Notes: generated by a model from the sequence alone, not told the origin. A DNA stretch of 48,070 bases from Clostridiaceae bacterium (GCA_014380625.1 JACMJL010000250.1:1-48070), one strand, 5' to 3'; shown: positions 8,836 to 18,392, counted from the stretch's first letter. Numbers and translations are program-made.

Positions 8836-9606
8836 ATGGAAACTAACAGAATACTTAAATTATCTGCATATGCAGGAAGAATTATTCTAGAAAATGGTGG
8901 TGAAACTTATAGGGTTGAAGAAACAATCTGTAGAATTTGTGCTGCCTTCGAAATTAAAGAAGCAGATAGTTTTGTTACACCCACTGGTATGATGATATCA
9001 GTCACTGATGATAGTGGACATACAGCAACTTTAATAAAACGGATAAATTCTAGAACCGTAAATTTAGAAAAGATTTCAAAGGTTAATGACCTTTCTAGGC
9101 TAATAATGACAAAAACTTTAACCTTAGATTTTGCTGAAAATGAATTAGAAAAAATTGATTCAACAAATCACTACTCCAAAAATATTCAGATATTAGCTGC
9201 TGCATCTGCTGCAGGTTTTTTTACGCTACTTTTTGGTGGTACCTTAAAAGATTTTTTTGTAGCTTTTATTATTGGATCCCTTATAAAAATACTTTCCATT
9301 AAATTGAACAAAATTCAGATAAACCAATTTTTTATTAATATTATTGGAGGAGCCCTGGCTGCTTTATCTGCTTTAATCTGCGTTTCCTTTAATTTTGCAG
9401 ATCAATCAGATAAAATTATTATTGGATCTATTATGTTATTAGTCCCGGGGCTAGCAATTACTAATGCTATAAGAGATACCCTTGAAGGAGATTTGGTTTC
9501 AGGTGTTTCAAGAGCAATAGAAGCCTTATTTATTGCTGGAGCTATAGCAGTAGGTACAGGTGTTATACTTAAACTATGGCTTCTAAACTTTGGAGGTGTC
9601 AATTAA
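8836..9606 (+). CDS. Threonine/serine exporter, large subunit (ThrE N-terminal / YjjP type)
   Basis: A 256-residue protein. Residues 1-110 form the soluble DUF1212 domain (RIILENGGETYRVEETI). Four to five membrane helices follow, with the family segment LLVPGLAITNAIRDTLEGD. ThrE-type exporters move threonine and serine out of the cell; in many Firmicutes they are split into two genes, as here. The frame opens at 8779, but the ATG at 8836 with AAGAAAGGG nine bases before it is the true start. The last base of its TAA is the first base of the partner's ATG. Confidence 0.9.
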   Translation: METNRILKLSAYAGRIILENGGETYRVEETICRICAAFEIKEADSFVTPTGMMISVTDDSGHTATLIKRINSRTVNLEKISKVNDLSRLIMTKTLTLDFAENELEKIDSTNHYSKNIQILAAASAAGFFTLLFGGTLKDFFVAFIIGSLIKILSIKLNKIQINQFFINIIGGALAALSALICVSFNFADQSDKIIIGSIMLLVPGLAITNAIRDTLEGDLVSGVSRAIEALFIAGAIAVGTGVILKLWLLNFGGVN

Positions 9607-10046
9607 TGATATTAAATTCAATTTATGCTCTAATGGCCACATTTAGTTTTGGAATACTTTTTAATATACGTGGTAAAAAATTAATTTTTGCTTGCATGGG
9701 TGGTGGGGTTGGTTGGTTATGTCTCCTTTTGCTTCAGGAAAAATTTAAGCTTTCACCCACTTTCTCACTTTTTGCTGCATCAATTATGATTGGAATTTAT
9801 TCGGAAGTTATGGCTAGAGTTTTAAAATCACCTGTAACCACTTTTGCTGTTTGCGCAATTATTCCTATGGTTCCTGGAAATGGAATGTATTATACAATGT
9901 ACGAATCTATAAATGGTAATGTTTCTAAAGCCTTAAGTACTGGGATTCAAACCCTAGCTTCTGCTGGTGCAATTGCCGTTGGAATAGTCCTAGTTTCTTC
10001 TGGCACTAAAATTTTCAACGTAAAAAAAGCTACAAATAATTTGTAG
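9606..10046 (+). CDS. Threonine/serine exporter, small subunit (ThrE C-terminal / YjjB type, DUF3815)
   Basis: A 146-residue membrane protein with about four to five helices and the conserved IPMVPGNGMYYTMYE segment. It corresponds to the C-terminal half of one-piece ThrE. The ATG at 9606 overlaps the stop of the first subunit (TAATG), with GGAGGTG upstream, so the two are translationally coupled and presumably form one transporter. The nominal ORF opens earlier at 9576 but that start lies inside the partner gene. Confidence 0.9.
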   Translation: MILNSIYALMATFSFGILFNIRGKKLIFACMGGGVGWLCLLLLQEKFKLSPTFSLFAASIMIGIYSEVMARVLKSPVTTFAVCAIIPMVPGNGMYYTMYESINGNVSKALSTGIQTLASAGAIAVGIVLVSSGTKIFNVKKATNNL

Positions 10047-10051
10047 CTTTT
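10025..10051 (+). terminator. Terminator of the thrE-type pair
   Basis: A perfect 12-bp stem AAAAGCTACAAA/TTTGTAGCTTTT with a 3-base loop. The stop codon TAG lies inside the 3' arm. The T run is short on the plus strand (TTTTAT) and longer on the minus strand, so it may act in both directions. Confidence 0.75.
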
Positions 10052-10060
10052 ATAATTTAT

Positions 10061-10246
10061 ATACAAGTTTAGAAAACCCGCTGTGCCGTCTCACGAGGTA
10101 TTTTTGATCCTGCTTTCGCAGGTGGGCATCACCTTTTCGTTTCTTGTTCCTAAAAAAAGGTATCATTTCGCGAAAAGAGTAGGATTCCCGAAGTTTAAAA
10201 TGTTGGGTCAAAATTATCTCATTTCTCAAACATAGCAGGACTTTTT
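10061..10246. other. GC-richer structured intergenic element of unknown nature
   Basis: This gap between two convergent genes is clearly richer in GC than its surroundings and holds no convincing gene. Visible inverted repeats are CCTGC-TTTC-GCAGG (10109-10122), GGTG-GGCAT-CACC (10121-10133), and CTTTTCG (10133-10139) with CGAAAAG (10171-10177), the latter enclosing CCT-AAAAAA-AGG (10149-10160). CCTGCT (10109-10114) can instead pair with AGCAGG (10234-10239), which is followed by CTTTTTC. A near repeat AAGTTTAnAA occurs at both sides (10065-10074 and 10191-10200), resembling a target-site duplication. It may be a small RNA, a dispersed intergenic repeat or an insertion remnant; I cannot name it. 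Confidence 0.4.
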
Positions 10247-10292
10247 CTTATTTATATTATACTACATAAACATAAGTTTTTCATCACCTAAA

Positions 10293-12068
10293 TTAATTAA
10301 TTTTTGCAATTCCTAATTCCTTAAGTTGTGAATTATCTACCATATTCGGTGCTTGTGTCATAACACAGGCTGCATTCTGATTTTTTGGGAAAGCAATTAC
10401 ATCCTTTATATTCTCTGTTCCAGCTAAAAACATCACAATTCTATCTAGACCAAAAGCCAATCCACCATGTGGAGGCGGTCCATATTTAAAAGCTTCTAAT
10501 AAATAGCCAAAACTTTCATAAGCTTTTTCCTCAGTAAACCCAACGACTTCAAATATTTTTTGTTGTAGATTTTTGTCATGAATTCTAATACTACCTCCAC
10601 CAAGTTCCTCACCATTTAAAACAATATCATACGCTTTAGCTCGAACTTTACTAGGATCAATATCTAAATATTGTAGATCCTCATCCATAGGCATTGTAAA
10701 CATATGATGTTCTGCTTGATATCTATTTTCTTCTTCATTATAAGAAACTAATGGAAATTCAGTGATCCAAACGAAATTAAATTCCTTTGAATCCTTTAAT
10801 AAATCTAAGGACTTAGCCATTTCAAGTCTTAAACCACCTAATGCTTGGAATACAGTTTTATCTTTGTCTGCTACAATAAGAATTAAATCTCCAACCTTAG
10901 CCTCCATAACCTGAATAATACCCTGCATTTCTTCTTCTGTTAAAAACTTACTAATTGGTGATTTTATTTCGTTTTCTTTTACAGCGATCCATGTTAATCC
11001 TTTTGCCTTAAAGGTTTTAACAAATTCACCTAGTTTATCAATTTGTTTTCTTCCCATATCTGCACAATTTTCAGCCTTAATTGCCCTTATACTACCTCCA
11101 ACTTCAATAGCATCAGCAAAAACCTTAAACTCTGCGCCTTTAACTCTATCGGTTAAATCTGTAATTTCCATAGCAAACCTTAAATCAGGTTTGTCAGAAC
11201 CATACTTCTCCATAGCTTCTTTATAAGGCATTCTCCGAATTGGTAGTTTTACCTCTTCATCTAGGATTTCCTTAAAAACCTTCTTAATTAAACCCTCGTT
11301 AACAGCAATTACATCTTCTACATCTACAAAAGACATTTCTAAATCTACTTGTGTAAATTCTGGTTGCCTATTAGCTCTTAGGTCCTCATCTCTAAAACAT
11401 TTAACTATTTGAAAATATTTATCGTAACCTGAAACCATCAATAATTGCTTGTAGAGTTGGGGGGATTGAGGCAATGCATAAAAACTACCTGGATAATTTC
11501 TACTTGGAACTAAATAATCTCTAGCACCCTCAGGTGTACTTCTCCCTAGTATGGGGGTTTCCATCTCCAAAAATCCATTGTCGTCCAAATAATCTCTAAT
11601 TATCTTACTGGTTTTATGTCTTATCATAAATATTTTTTGCATATCAGGTCTTCTCAAATCTAGATATCTGTACTTTAATCTTATACTTTCAGCTGCATCT
11701 AAATTTTCTTTTATGTAAATTGGCGTTGTCTCTGATTCCGATAAAATCTTTATACTCTCACCCTTTAACTCTACCATGCCAGTAGGCATTGAAAGGTTTG
11801 GTGCTTGTCTTAAAACTAACTCTCCAGTTATTGCTATACAATACTCGCTTTTAGCGGTATCAGCCTCAATAAAAGCTTCTTTATTTATTTCTTCTCCAAA
11901 AACTACTTGAAGAAGTCCAGTTCTATCTCTTAAATCTATGAAGATAAGTCCTCCCAAATTTCTTTTTCTCTGGACCCACCCCATAACTGTAAATTTTCTA
12001 CTCACATGGCCTTCTCTTAATTCACCACACATTATATCTCTCTTAAGTCCGTTTAAAGCTTCTCCCAT
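10293..12068 (-). CDS. aspS: Aspartyl-tRNA synthetase
   Basis: A bacterial-type class II synthetase of 591 residues that charges tRNA-Asp. In order: an N-terminal OB-fold anticodon domain, the catalytic core with motif 2 region QSPQLYKQLLM, the inserted GAD domain, and motif 3 GLAFGLDRIVM near the end. The bacterial insert shows it is not an archaeal-type enzyme; whether it also charges tRNA-Asn cannot be judged. The ribosome site TAAGGAGG precedes the ATG, and the start overlaps the end of the shikimate-kinase-like gene by 16 bases. Confidence 0.97.
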   Translation of the reverse strand: MGEALNGLKRDIMCGELREGHVSRKFTVMGWVQRKRNLGGLIFIDLRDRTGLLQVVFGEEINKEAFIEADTAKSEYCIAITGELVLRQAPNLSMPTGMVELKGESIKILSESETTPIYIKENLDAAESIRLKYRYLDLRRPDMQKIFMIRHKTSKIIRDYLDDNGFLEMETPILGRSTPEGARDYLVPSRNYPGSFYALPQSPQLYKQLLMVSGYDKYFQIVKCFRDEDLRANRQPEFTQVDLEMSFVDVEDVIAVNEGLIKKVFKEILDEEVKLPIRRMPYKEAMEKYGSDKPDLRFAMEITDLTDRVKGAEFKVFADAIEVGGSIRAIKAENCADMGRKQIDKLGEFVKTFKAKGLTWIAVKENEIKSPISKFLTEEEMQGIIQVMEAKVGDLILIVADKDKTVFQALGGLRLEMAKSLDLLKDSKEFNFVWITEFPLVSYNEEENRYQAEHHMFTMPMDEDLQYLDIDPSKVRAKAYDIVLNGEELGGGSIRIHDKNLQQKIFEVVGFTEEKAYESFGYLLEAFKYGPPPHGGLAFGLDRIVMFLAGTENIKDVIAFPKNQNAACVMTQAPNMVDNSQLKELGIAKIN

Positions 12069-12562
12069 AATTTTTCCTCCTTAATTACATTTGATATTAT
12101 TTCTTCTACCACTTTATTTGAGCAATCAATTATAACATCAGAATATTTTTCATATAAAGGTGCTCTTTCATTATACATATCTTTAAGGTTTTGTCCAGTT
12201 GCTAAAACCACACCTCGTGTGGTTATATTATCAAGTCTTTTAACTATCTCATCAAATTCTACTTTTAAATAAACTACTATACTTTCTTGTTTTAAGTATT
12301 CAATGGCTTTGCCGCAAAAAATTACACTTCCGCCTGTAGCAATTACTGTATTGTTGACTTTTAAGGATAATATACTATTTTCCTCTATTTTTAGAAAGTC
12401 CTTGATTCCATCCTCATTAATAATTTTCTGAAGTAGTCTACCAGTTTTTTGTTGAATCACCAAATCTGTGTCAATAAAATTCATGCCTAGAGTCTTAGCA
12501 AGTACAACACCTAAAGTACTCTTACCAGCACTTGGCATACCTATAAGAACAATATTATTCAT
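12053..12562 (-). CDS. Shikimate-kinase-like P-loop kinase (substrate doubtful)
   Basis: A 169-residue nucleoside-monophosphate-kinase-fold protein normally annotated as AroK. Walker A is GMPSAGKST (residues 8-16) and the acidic FIDTD motif is kept. Three canonical shikimate-site features differ: the FRxxE motif reads FLKIEE, so the substrate-binding arginine is leucine; the GGG of the substrate loop is GGS (ATGGSV); and the lid RPLL is TRGVVL. The ERAPLY arginine is kept. The ATG at 12562 with AAGGAGG is the start, not the upstream GTG/ATG-like frame opening at 12583. It lies between hemZ and aspS, away from other aro genes, so phosphorylation of shikimate should not be assumed. Confidence 0.75.
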   Translation of the reverse strand: MNNIVLIGMPSAGKSTLGVVLAKTLGMNFIDTDLVIQQKTGRLLQKIINEDGIKDFLKIEENSILSLKVNNTVIATGGSVIFCGKAIEYLKQESIVVYLKVEFDEIVKRLDNITTRGVVLATGQNLKDMYNERAPLYEKYSDVIIDCSNKVVEEIISNVIKEEKLWEKL

Positions 12563-12585
12563 GATAACCTCCTTAAGCTCCAATT

Positions 12586-14016
12586 CTATTTGTAAAGAGT
12601 ATCAAGTAACGCTATCTTTTTCTCAAGCATCTCCTCAATCCTATCTACATATTCCTTTACATCCTTAGTATTAGCAAATCGTTCATGTCTATCTTCCTCT
12701 AGGAATACTACTTTAGTCACTGCATCAGCACCTAGTGCAATAATAGTTTGTTTTTCTTCAATCATCTGAATGTTGTAGATTCCCTCTTTATTATGAAGGG
12801 CATAACCTATATTTTCCATACTACCTATCATATTTTTCTGTCGATACATATAGTAGGGATGCATACTTAAACTCTTTGCAAGACTTGTAGTACATTCATA
12901 CATATCATTTATTTCATTTTGAGAAAGTTTATATAACTTATAGTTGAATAACATTTTTTCATGTAGCTTAGAGCCTCGCTTTACACAAAGTCCGTGAACT
13001 GTTATATTATCCGGCTTAAGGTCTTTAATCTTCTTCACTGTATCTTTAATATTATTTATATTTTCACCTGGAAGACCTACAATTATATCCATGTTTATAT
13101 TGTCAAAGCCAAGATTTCTAGCTAGATTAAATTTATTAATTACATCCCTAGCGCTATGATTTCTCCCAATTGCTTTTAAGGTATCATCGTTCATGGTTTG
13201 AGGATTAATTGAAATTCTATCCACACCAAATCTTTTCATTGATAATAATTTTGCTTCGGAAATACTATCTGGTCTCCCACATTCAACAGTGAATTCCGAT
13301 ATAGAATCCGAATAAAAATTTTCATAAATATTTTTCATAACAAACTCAAATTGCAGATCATTAACTGCAGTGGGAGTACCACCACCAAAATATATACATT
13401 GAATGTCTAATTCATTATCTTTTATGTATTTACCCATAACCTGCATCTCGTGAACTAGAGTTATTATATAATCTTCCACTCTTTTTTTACTACTTGAAGC
13501 TACATTTGAAGTAAAGGAACAATACAAACATCTAGTTGGGCAAAATGGCATACCCACATATACACTAATGCTATTTTTTTTAGTATTAACTGTTTTTCGT
13601 TCCCACCGTGCTACCTCCATACAAAGTTCTACTTTATCTCTTCTTGCAAGATGGTGTTTAGAAAAGTATTCAATTATTTCACTATCAGTTTTTCCTTCTT
13701 CAAATAAAGAAAGAACTTTTTTTGTTGGTCTAATTCCTACTAAAGTTCCCCAAGGCATATCAACTTTCATTAATTTAGTAAAATACCTGAAAACCGCAAG
13801 TTTAACCTGTTCCTTCATTGAAAGATCAGGCCATTTGTTTTCTTCATATACAAAATCCATTTGTTTTCTGCCACAAGTTATTTTACTTTCACTTAGTTCA
13901 ATAAAATAATCATAATCTTCTTCGAAAAATTTAATTTCTTCAAAGTCAAAAAATTGGTTTATAATTTGATATACGTCATATTGATATTTTAAATCATTTA
14001 GTTTTACTTTAATCAT
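12586..14016 (-). CDS. hemZ: HemZ-type radical SAM protein (oxygen-independent coproporphyrinogen dehydrogenase-like)
   Basis: A 476-residue HemN-family protein of the clostridial/Bacillus HemZ branch. A non-catalytic N-terminal region of about 150 residues precedes the radical SAM core with CPTRCLYCSF (C159, C163, C166) and the GGGTPTAV glycine motif. HemN members decarboxylate coproporphyrinogen III; others are HutW or heme chaperones, so the exact reaction is unproven. The spacing to the next gene is only two dozen bases from the ATG of the kinase-like gene, placing it in the relA-MBL-hemZ-kinase-aspS run. Confidence 0.85.
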   Translation of the reverse strand: MIKVKLNDLKYQYDVYQIINQFFDFEEIKFFEEDYDYFIELSESKITCGRKQMDFVYEENKWPDLSMKEQVKLAVFRYFTKLMKVDMPWGTLVGIRPTKKVLSLFEEGKTDSEIIEYFSKHHLARRDKVELCMEVARWERKTVNTKKNSISVYVGMPFCPTRCLYCSFTSNVASSSKKRVEDYIITLVHEMQVMGKYIKDNELDIQCIYFGGGTPTAVNDLQFEFVMKNIYENFYSDSISEFTVECGRPDSISEAKLLSMKRFGVDRISINPQTMNDDTLKAIGRNHSARDVINKFNLARNLGFDNINMDIIVGLPGENINNIKDTVKKIKDLKPDNITVHGLCVKRGSKLHEKMLFNYKLYKLSQNEINDMYECTTSLAKSLSMHPYYMYRQKNMIGSMENIGYALHNKEGIYNIQMIEEKQTIIALGADAVTKVVFLEEDRHERFANTKDVKEYVDRIEEMLEKKIALLDTLYK

Positions 14017-14037
14017 TTTTTCTCCTAGAATTAATTT

Positions 14038-14631
14038 CTAAAAAAACGGATTATATTTTTTTTCGTTTTTTATGCTAGTCTCAGCACCGTGTCCCGGAAA
14101 AACTTTTGTTTCTTCAGGTAAGGTAAATAACTTATCTTTTATACTTTGAATTATAGTTTCAAAGTTTCCTCCTGAAAGATCGGTTCTGCCAATAGATTGT
14201 GCAAATAAAGTATCCCCTGAAAAGAGGTATTCATTAATAAAGAAGCAAAAACCACCCGGTGTATGACCAGGGGTCTCTATGCATTTTATCTCCAAATTTC
14301 CTATTTTAAAAGAATCACCATCTTTTATATATCCATCAACTTTAATTTTTCCAAACATGAATTCACCTTTAAGTATTAGAGCCTCATCCTTTTGGCTTAA
14401 ATATACAGGGGCTTTAAAATGTTCATTTAAGTCTCTTACTGCGCCTGTATGGTCTGCATGCGCATGGGTTAGTAAAATATATTTAACTCTTCCCTGTAAC
14501 TTTTCTACTTCTTTTATTAATAAGCTACCATTAGCACCAGGGTCTATAACTGCTATTTCCTGAGATGTTTCATCTTTAATAATATAGCAATTAGCTTCAT
14601 AACTTCCTACAGGCATTACTAATACCTTCAT
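14038..14631 (-). CDS. MBL-fold metallohydrolase (glyoxalase II / YqgX-like)
   Basis: A 197-residue metallo-beta-lactamase-fold hydrolase. The metal motif THAHADHTG and later histidines in ETPGHTPGG and VFPGHGAET, plus the aspartate in LFSGDTLF, give a full binuclear site. Relatives hydrolyse thioesters such as lactoylglutathione or bacillithiol adducts; the substrate here is unknown. It lies 28 bases after relA and just before hemZ, a conserved clostridial order. Confidence 0.88.
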   Translation of the reverse strand: MKVLVMPVGSYEANCYIIKDETSQEIAVIDPGANGSLLIKEVEKLQGRVKYILLTHAHADHTGAVRDLNEHFKAPVYLSQKDEALILKGEFMFGKIKVDGYIKDGDSFKIGNLEIKCIETPGHTPGGFCFFINEYLFSGDTLFAQSIGRTDLSGGNFETIIQSIKDKLFTLPEETKVFPGHGAETSIKNEKKYNPFF

Positions 14632-14659
14632 TCAAATCACTCCTATTAATAGTTATATA

Positions 14660-16855
14660 TTAATTCTTTGCTCTATATATATCAATTACACCTTTAAGTT
14701 TTCTTATTTTTTTCATAAGTTCCTTAAGTTTATTAATATCTTCAATTCTTAGCTTAACATCAACTATGGCAAAACCGCCCTTAGCAGATTTTGCACTTAC
14801 AGCATAAAGATAGGTTTTTGTGTTTGATATAATTTCCATAACTTCAGTTAATAATCCAGTTCTATCTTCTGCTTTTACTTGAATCTCAGTTATATATCCA
14901 AAGTTCTCAACAACATTCCAACTAACCTCAATTAATCTATTTTCAGAATTAGCTAATAAGGCATCTACATTCTTACAATCTGATCTATGAACTGAAACAC
15001 CTCGACCTTTTGTAATATAGCCAATTATTTCATCACCAGGGACAGGATTACAGCATTTTGCAAATCTTACTAAAACGTTGGTTTCGCCTTTAACAATAAC
15101 ACCTGGAGACTTATCTTTATTAGTAGAAGTCCTGCTGGTTGCCTTACTTATTTGCTCTTCAAGTTCTTTTAGGTTCTCGGGTTCAGTAGGGAATTTTTTT
15201 GAATCAAGTTCCTTTAATTTTATAACCACCGCTGAAGCCATTAAACCACCAACTCCAACAGCTACATATAATTCATCTATAGAATTCATATTATATTTTT
15301 TTAAGAATTGTTCAATACCTTCTCCTTTAGCAATCTCTTTAAAGTTAAAGCCTTGCCTTTTTGTATCTTTTTCTAAGAGTTCTTTACCTTTCATAATGTT
15401 TTCTTCTCTTTTAGACTTTTTAAACCAAGCTCTAATCTTGCTTTTTGCTTGGTTACTTTTTGCGATGTTAATCCAATCAAGATTAGGTCCCTTAGGCTTA
15501 CTAGAAGTCATTATTTCTACAATTTCACCAGTATGAAGCTGGTAATCAAGAGATTGAATCTTTCCATTTACCTTTGCACCAATACAACTATTTCCTACAT
15601 CAGTATGAATTCTATATGCAAAATCAATTGGCGTTGCCTCACTCGGCAAATTGATTACAGTACCATTTGGTGTAAAAAGAAATATCTCATCCGAAAACAA
15701 ATCGATTTTAAAGTTTTTCATAAACTCTTCCGCATCCGAAGTCTCTGTCTGCCATTCGAGCATATCCTTAAGCCAAGTAAATTTAGTATCTAAACCTTCT
15801 TCGGTATCTGGAGTTTTTTCCTCTTGAATTCCCTCTTTATATTTCCAATGCGCAGCTATTCCATATTCAGCGGTTCTATGCATTTCAAAGGTTCTTATTT
15901 GAATTTCAAAAAATTTACCCTCTGGTCCAATAACTGTTGAATGAATAGATTTATACATATTTGGTTTTGGCATAGCTATATAGTCTTTAAATCTACCCGG
16001 AATTGGTTTGAAAATATTATGAACTATGCCAAGTGTGGCATAACAATCTTTTACACTTTCCACAAGTATACGAACTGCTGTCAAATCGAAAATTTGATCA
16101 AGAGTTTTGTTCTTACTTACCATTTTTCTATAGATTGAGTAAAAATGCTTTGGTCGACCATCTATATCACAAATTATGCTAGCCTTATCCAATTCTTTAC
16201 CTAATTGCTTAACTATATCATTTATATACTCTTCTCTCTCTACTCTTTTTTCAGATATCTTTCTAACAAGATCATAATATTCTTCTGGTTTTAAATATCT
16301 AAAAGCTATATCTTCTAGTTCCCACTTAATTTTAGAAATTCCAAGTCGATGAGCCAAGGGAGCATAGATATCAAGGGTTTCTTTTGCTTTTTCTTTCTGA
16401 TTTTCAACAGGCATATATTTTAAAGTTCTTAAGTTATGAAGCCTATCAGCTAACTTAATTAATATCACTCTTATATCCTTAGTCATTGCAAGTAACATTT
16501 TCCTTACATTATCTGCTTGCTGTTCCTCTTTAGTTTTATATTGTATTTTGCTCAGTTTAGTAACTCCCTGTACTAAAGTAGCTATTTCAAGATTAAATTC
16601 ATCGGTGATATTTTCAAAGGTATAATCGGTATCTTCTATTATATCGTGGAGTAACCCCGCCACAATTGTATTGGTATCTAATCCCATCTCAGCTAATAGA
16701 GATGCTACTTCTAATGGATGAACAATATAGGGTTCTCCGGATTCTCTTTTTTGATTTTTGTGAGCATTATAAGCAAAGTTATAAGCTTTAATAACTAAAT
16801 CTTTATCTACATTACTACAATTTTTATCTATTTTATTAATCAACTTGTACAGCAT
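14660..16855 (-). CDS. relA: Bifunctional (p)ppGpp synthetase/hydrolase (Rel)
   Basis: A full-length Rel/SpoT-family protein (731 residues), controlling the stringent response. The N-terminal HD hydrolase domain is intact (H46 in YIVHPL, then LLHDIIEDT with H70, D71, E74, D75). The synthetase domain, a TGS domain near residues 400-460 and a C-terminal ACT domain follow. It therefore should both make and destroy the alarmone. A stem-loop lies between its start and apt. Confidence 0.96.
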   Translation of the reverse strand: MLYKLINKIDKNCSNVDKDLVIKAYNFAYNAHKNQKRESGEPYIVHPLEVASLLAEMGLDTNTIVAGLLHDIIEDTDYTFENITDEFNLEIATLVQGVTKLSKIQYKTKEEQQADNVRKMLLAMTKDIRVILIKLADRLHNLRTLKYMPVENQKEKAKETLDIYAPLAHRLGISKIKWELEDIAFRYLKPEEYYDLVRKISEKRVEREEYINDIVKQLGKELDKASIICDIDGRPKHFYSIYRKMVSKNKTLDQIFDLTAVRILVESVKDCYATLGIVHNIFKPIPGRFKDYIAMPKPNMYKSIHSTVIGPEGKFFEIQIRTFEMHRTAEYGIAAHWKYKEGIQEEKTPDTEEGLDTKFTWLKDMLEWQTETSDAEEFMKNFKIDLFSDEIFLFTPNGTVINLPSEATPIDFAYRIHTDVGNSCIGAKVNGKIQSLDYQLHTGEIVEIMTSSKPKGPNLDWINIAKSNQAKSKIRAWFKKSKREENIMKGKELLEKDTKRQGFNFKEIAKGEGIEQFLKKYNMNSIDELYVAVGVGGLMASAVVIKLKELDSKKFPTEPENLKELEEQISKATSRTSTNKDKSPGVIVKGETNVLVRFAKCCNPVPGDEIIGYITKGRGVSVHRSDCKNVDALLANSENRLIEVSWNVVENFGYITEIQVKAEDRTGLLTEVMEIISNTKTYLYAVSAKSAKGGFAIVDVKLRIEDINKLKELMKKIRKLKGVIDIYRAKN

Positions 16856-16888
16856 AAGATTACACCCCTTAGGAACAGTCTTTGTAAG

Positions 16889-16920
16889 AATAATGGCTGG
16901 TTCAAAAACCAGCCATTATT
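16889..16920 (-). terminator. Strong hairpin between apt and relA
   Basis: A 14-bp perfect stem (AATAATGGCTGGTT / AACCAGCCATTATT) with a 4-base loop. On the minus strand it is not followed by a proper T run, so it may be an attenuator or processing stem rather than a full terminator. It is 34 bases from the relA start. Confidence 0.6.
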
Positions 16921-16987
16921 GTTTTATTTCATTATATAGTATTTTGTAGAATCATGCAATTAGCTAGTTTAAATAAATGAAGCTCCC

Positions 16988-17506
16988 TTATATCTCATAC
17001 TTAACAAGTGATAAAATATCATAACTTCCAAGTTTTCCTCTTCCATTGAGTTCAGTTAGTTCTATAACAAAGTCCATAGAAGCAACTTGGCCTCCCACTA
17101 GCTCTACCAATTTTACAACGGCGGCAATAGTTCCACCTGTAGCTAATAAGTCATCTACTATAGCTACTCTTTGTCCAGGTTTAATAGCATCCTTATGAAT
17201 TTCAAGTACATCACTGCCATACTCTAGTTCATATTCAACCTGAATTGTGTCCGCTGGTAGTTTGCCTTTTTTCCTTATAGGAACAAATCCAACACCAAGC
17301 CCACTTGCTACTGGAGCTCCAAAGAGAAATCCTCTTGCTTCTGGTCCAACAACGACATCAATGTTTTTGTCTTTTAAATATTCTACAAAGGCATCAATTG
17401 TATATTTAAAAGCTTCTCCATCTTGAGCTAAGGTAGTAACATCCTTAAAACTTATTCCTGTTTTAGGGAAGTTTTCAATAACTCTTATTTTTTCTTTTAA
17501 ATCCAT
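16988..17506 (-). CDS. apt: Adenine phosphoribosyltransferase
   Basis: A 172-residue type I phosphoribosyltransferase that salvages adenine to AMP. The PRPP-binding loop [13 protein letters not shown] and the adenine-site segment [10 protein letters not shown] are seen. AGGAGG precedes the ATG. It follows secF by 13 bases; the secDF-apt-relA order is common in clostridia. Confidence 0.97.
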   Translation of the reverse strand: MDLKEKIRVIENFPKTGISFKDVTTLAQDGEAFKYTIDAFVEYLKDKNIDVVVGPEARGFLFGAPVASGLGVGFVPIRKKGKLPADTIQVEYELEYGSDVLEIHKDAIKPGQRVAIVDDLLATGGTIAAVVKLVELVGGQVASMDFVIELTELNGRGKLGSYDILSLVKYEI

Positions 17507-17519
17507 TTATAAATTCCTC

Positions 17520-18392
17520 CTAAATTCTCTTAGCTACTACTTTTTTCTTTATTCTTTTCTTAAGTATTACCCAAGTTGGTGTAGCTATATAAATTGAAGA
17601 ATAACATCCTGAAATTATACCTACTAAAAGTGGTAGTGAAAAATTCCTTATAGGCTCCACGAAAACATATACTGCTGCTAAAGTTATTACAACTGTTAAA
17701 ACAGTAAATATTGATCTTCTAAAAGTTTGAGTAATACTTGCATTTGCAAGTTCAGTTACATCAGAACTTCGCATGAATTTCTGATTCTCTCTAATTCTAT
17801 CAAATATAACAATAGTATCATTAATAGAGTAACCCAGTATTGTAAGAATGGCAGCAATAAATGCTGTGTCAATAGGTATACTGAAAATTGCATAAAACGC
17901 CAAAGTTACTAAAACATCATGAAGTAAAGAAATTATAGCAGCTATACCAAATTTAAACTCAAATCTCCATGCAATGTATATTAGGATTAAAATATTTGCT
18001 AATACAACTGACATTATAGCATTATTTCTTGTATGTTTACCTAGAGATGGTTCAATACTTCTTTGAGATATCAACGTATCAGCTTTCAGGGTATATTTTT
18101 CCTTAAGTTCCTTAACCAAAGCATTTGTTTTTTCTGTTGTAAGTTCTGTACTTTTAATTTCTAAAACTGTATTGTTTAAAGTAACACTAGTAGCATCCGT
18201 AGCGTGTTTTTTAACTATTACATCTACTGCAGTTTTATCAAAGGCCTTCTCCATATTTATTTGAACAACAGTTCCACCCTTAAAATCAATACCCCAATTC
18301 AAACCTTTTGTCACCATAAAAAATGCACCGATTAAGATAATAATAATAGATATACTAAACCAAATTTTTGTTCTTTCTATAATCTTATACAT
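17520..18392 (-). CDS. secF: Protein translocase subunit SecF
   Basis: A 290-residue SecF with six expected membrane helices. The N-terminal segment WGIDFKGGTVVQI is the SecF motif, with a P1 extracytoplasmic domain before the remaining helices (ILGYSINDTIVIFDRIREN is the SecF D5 motif region). With SecD and YajC it uses the proton motive force to assist export. It starts one base after secD, so coupled. Confidence 0.96.
   Translation of the reverse strand: MYKIIERTKIWFSISIIIILIGAFFMVTKGLNWGIDFKGGTVVQINMEKAFDKTAVDVIVKKHATDATSVTLNNTVLEIKSTELTTEKTNALVKELKEKYTLKADTLISQRSIEPSLGKHTRNNAIMSVVLANILILIYIAWRFEFKFGIAAIISLLHDVLVTLAFYAIFSIPIDTAFIAAILTILGYSINDTIVIFDRIRENQKFMRSSDVTELANASITQTFRRSIFTVLTVVITLAAVYVFVEPIRNFSLPLLVGIISGCYSSIYIATPTWVILKKRIKKKVVAKRI

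Noticed and set aside
10061..10246. Coding remnant or known riboswitch
   Set aside because: No frame shows a recognisable protein, and no riboswitch core motif known to me is present. It is left as an unknown structured element.
16889..16920. Confident terminator between apt and relA
   Set aside because: The stem is strong but the minus-strand side lacks a real T run, so read-through into relA remains possible.
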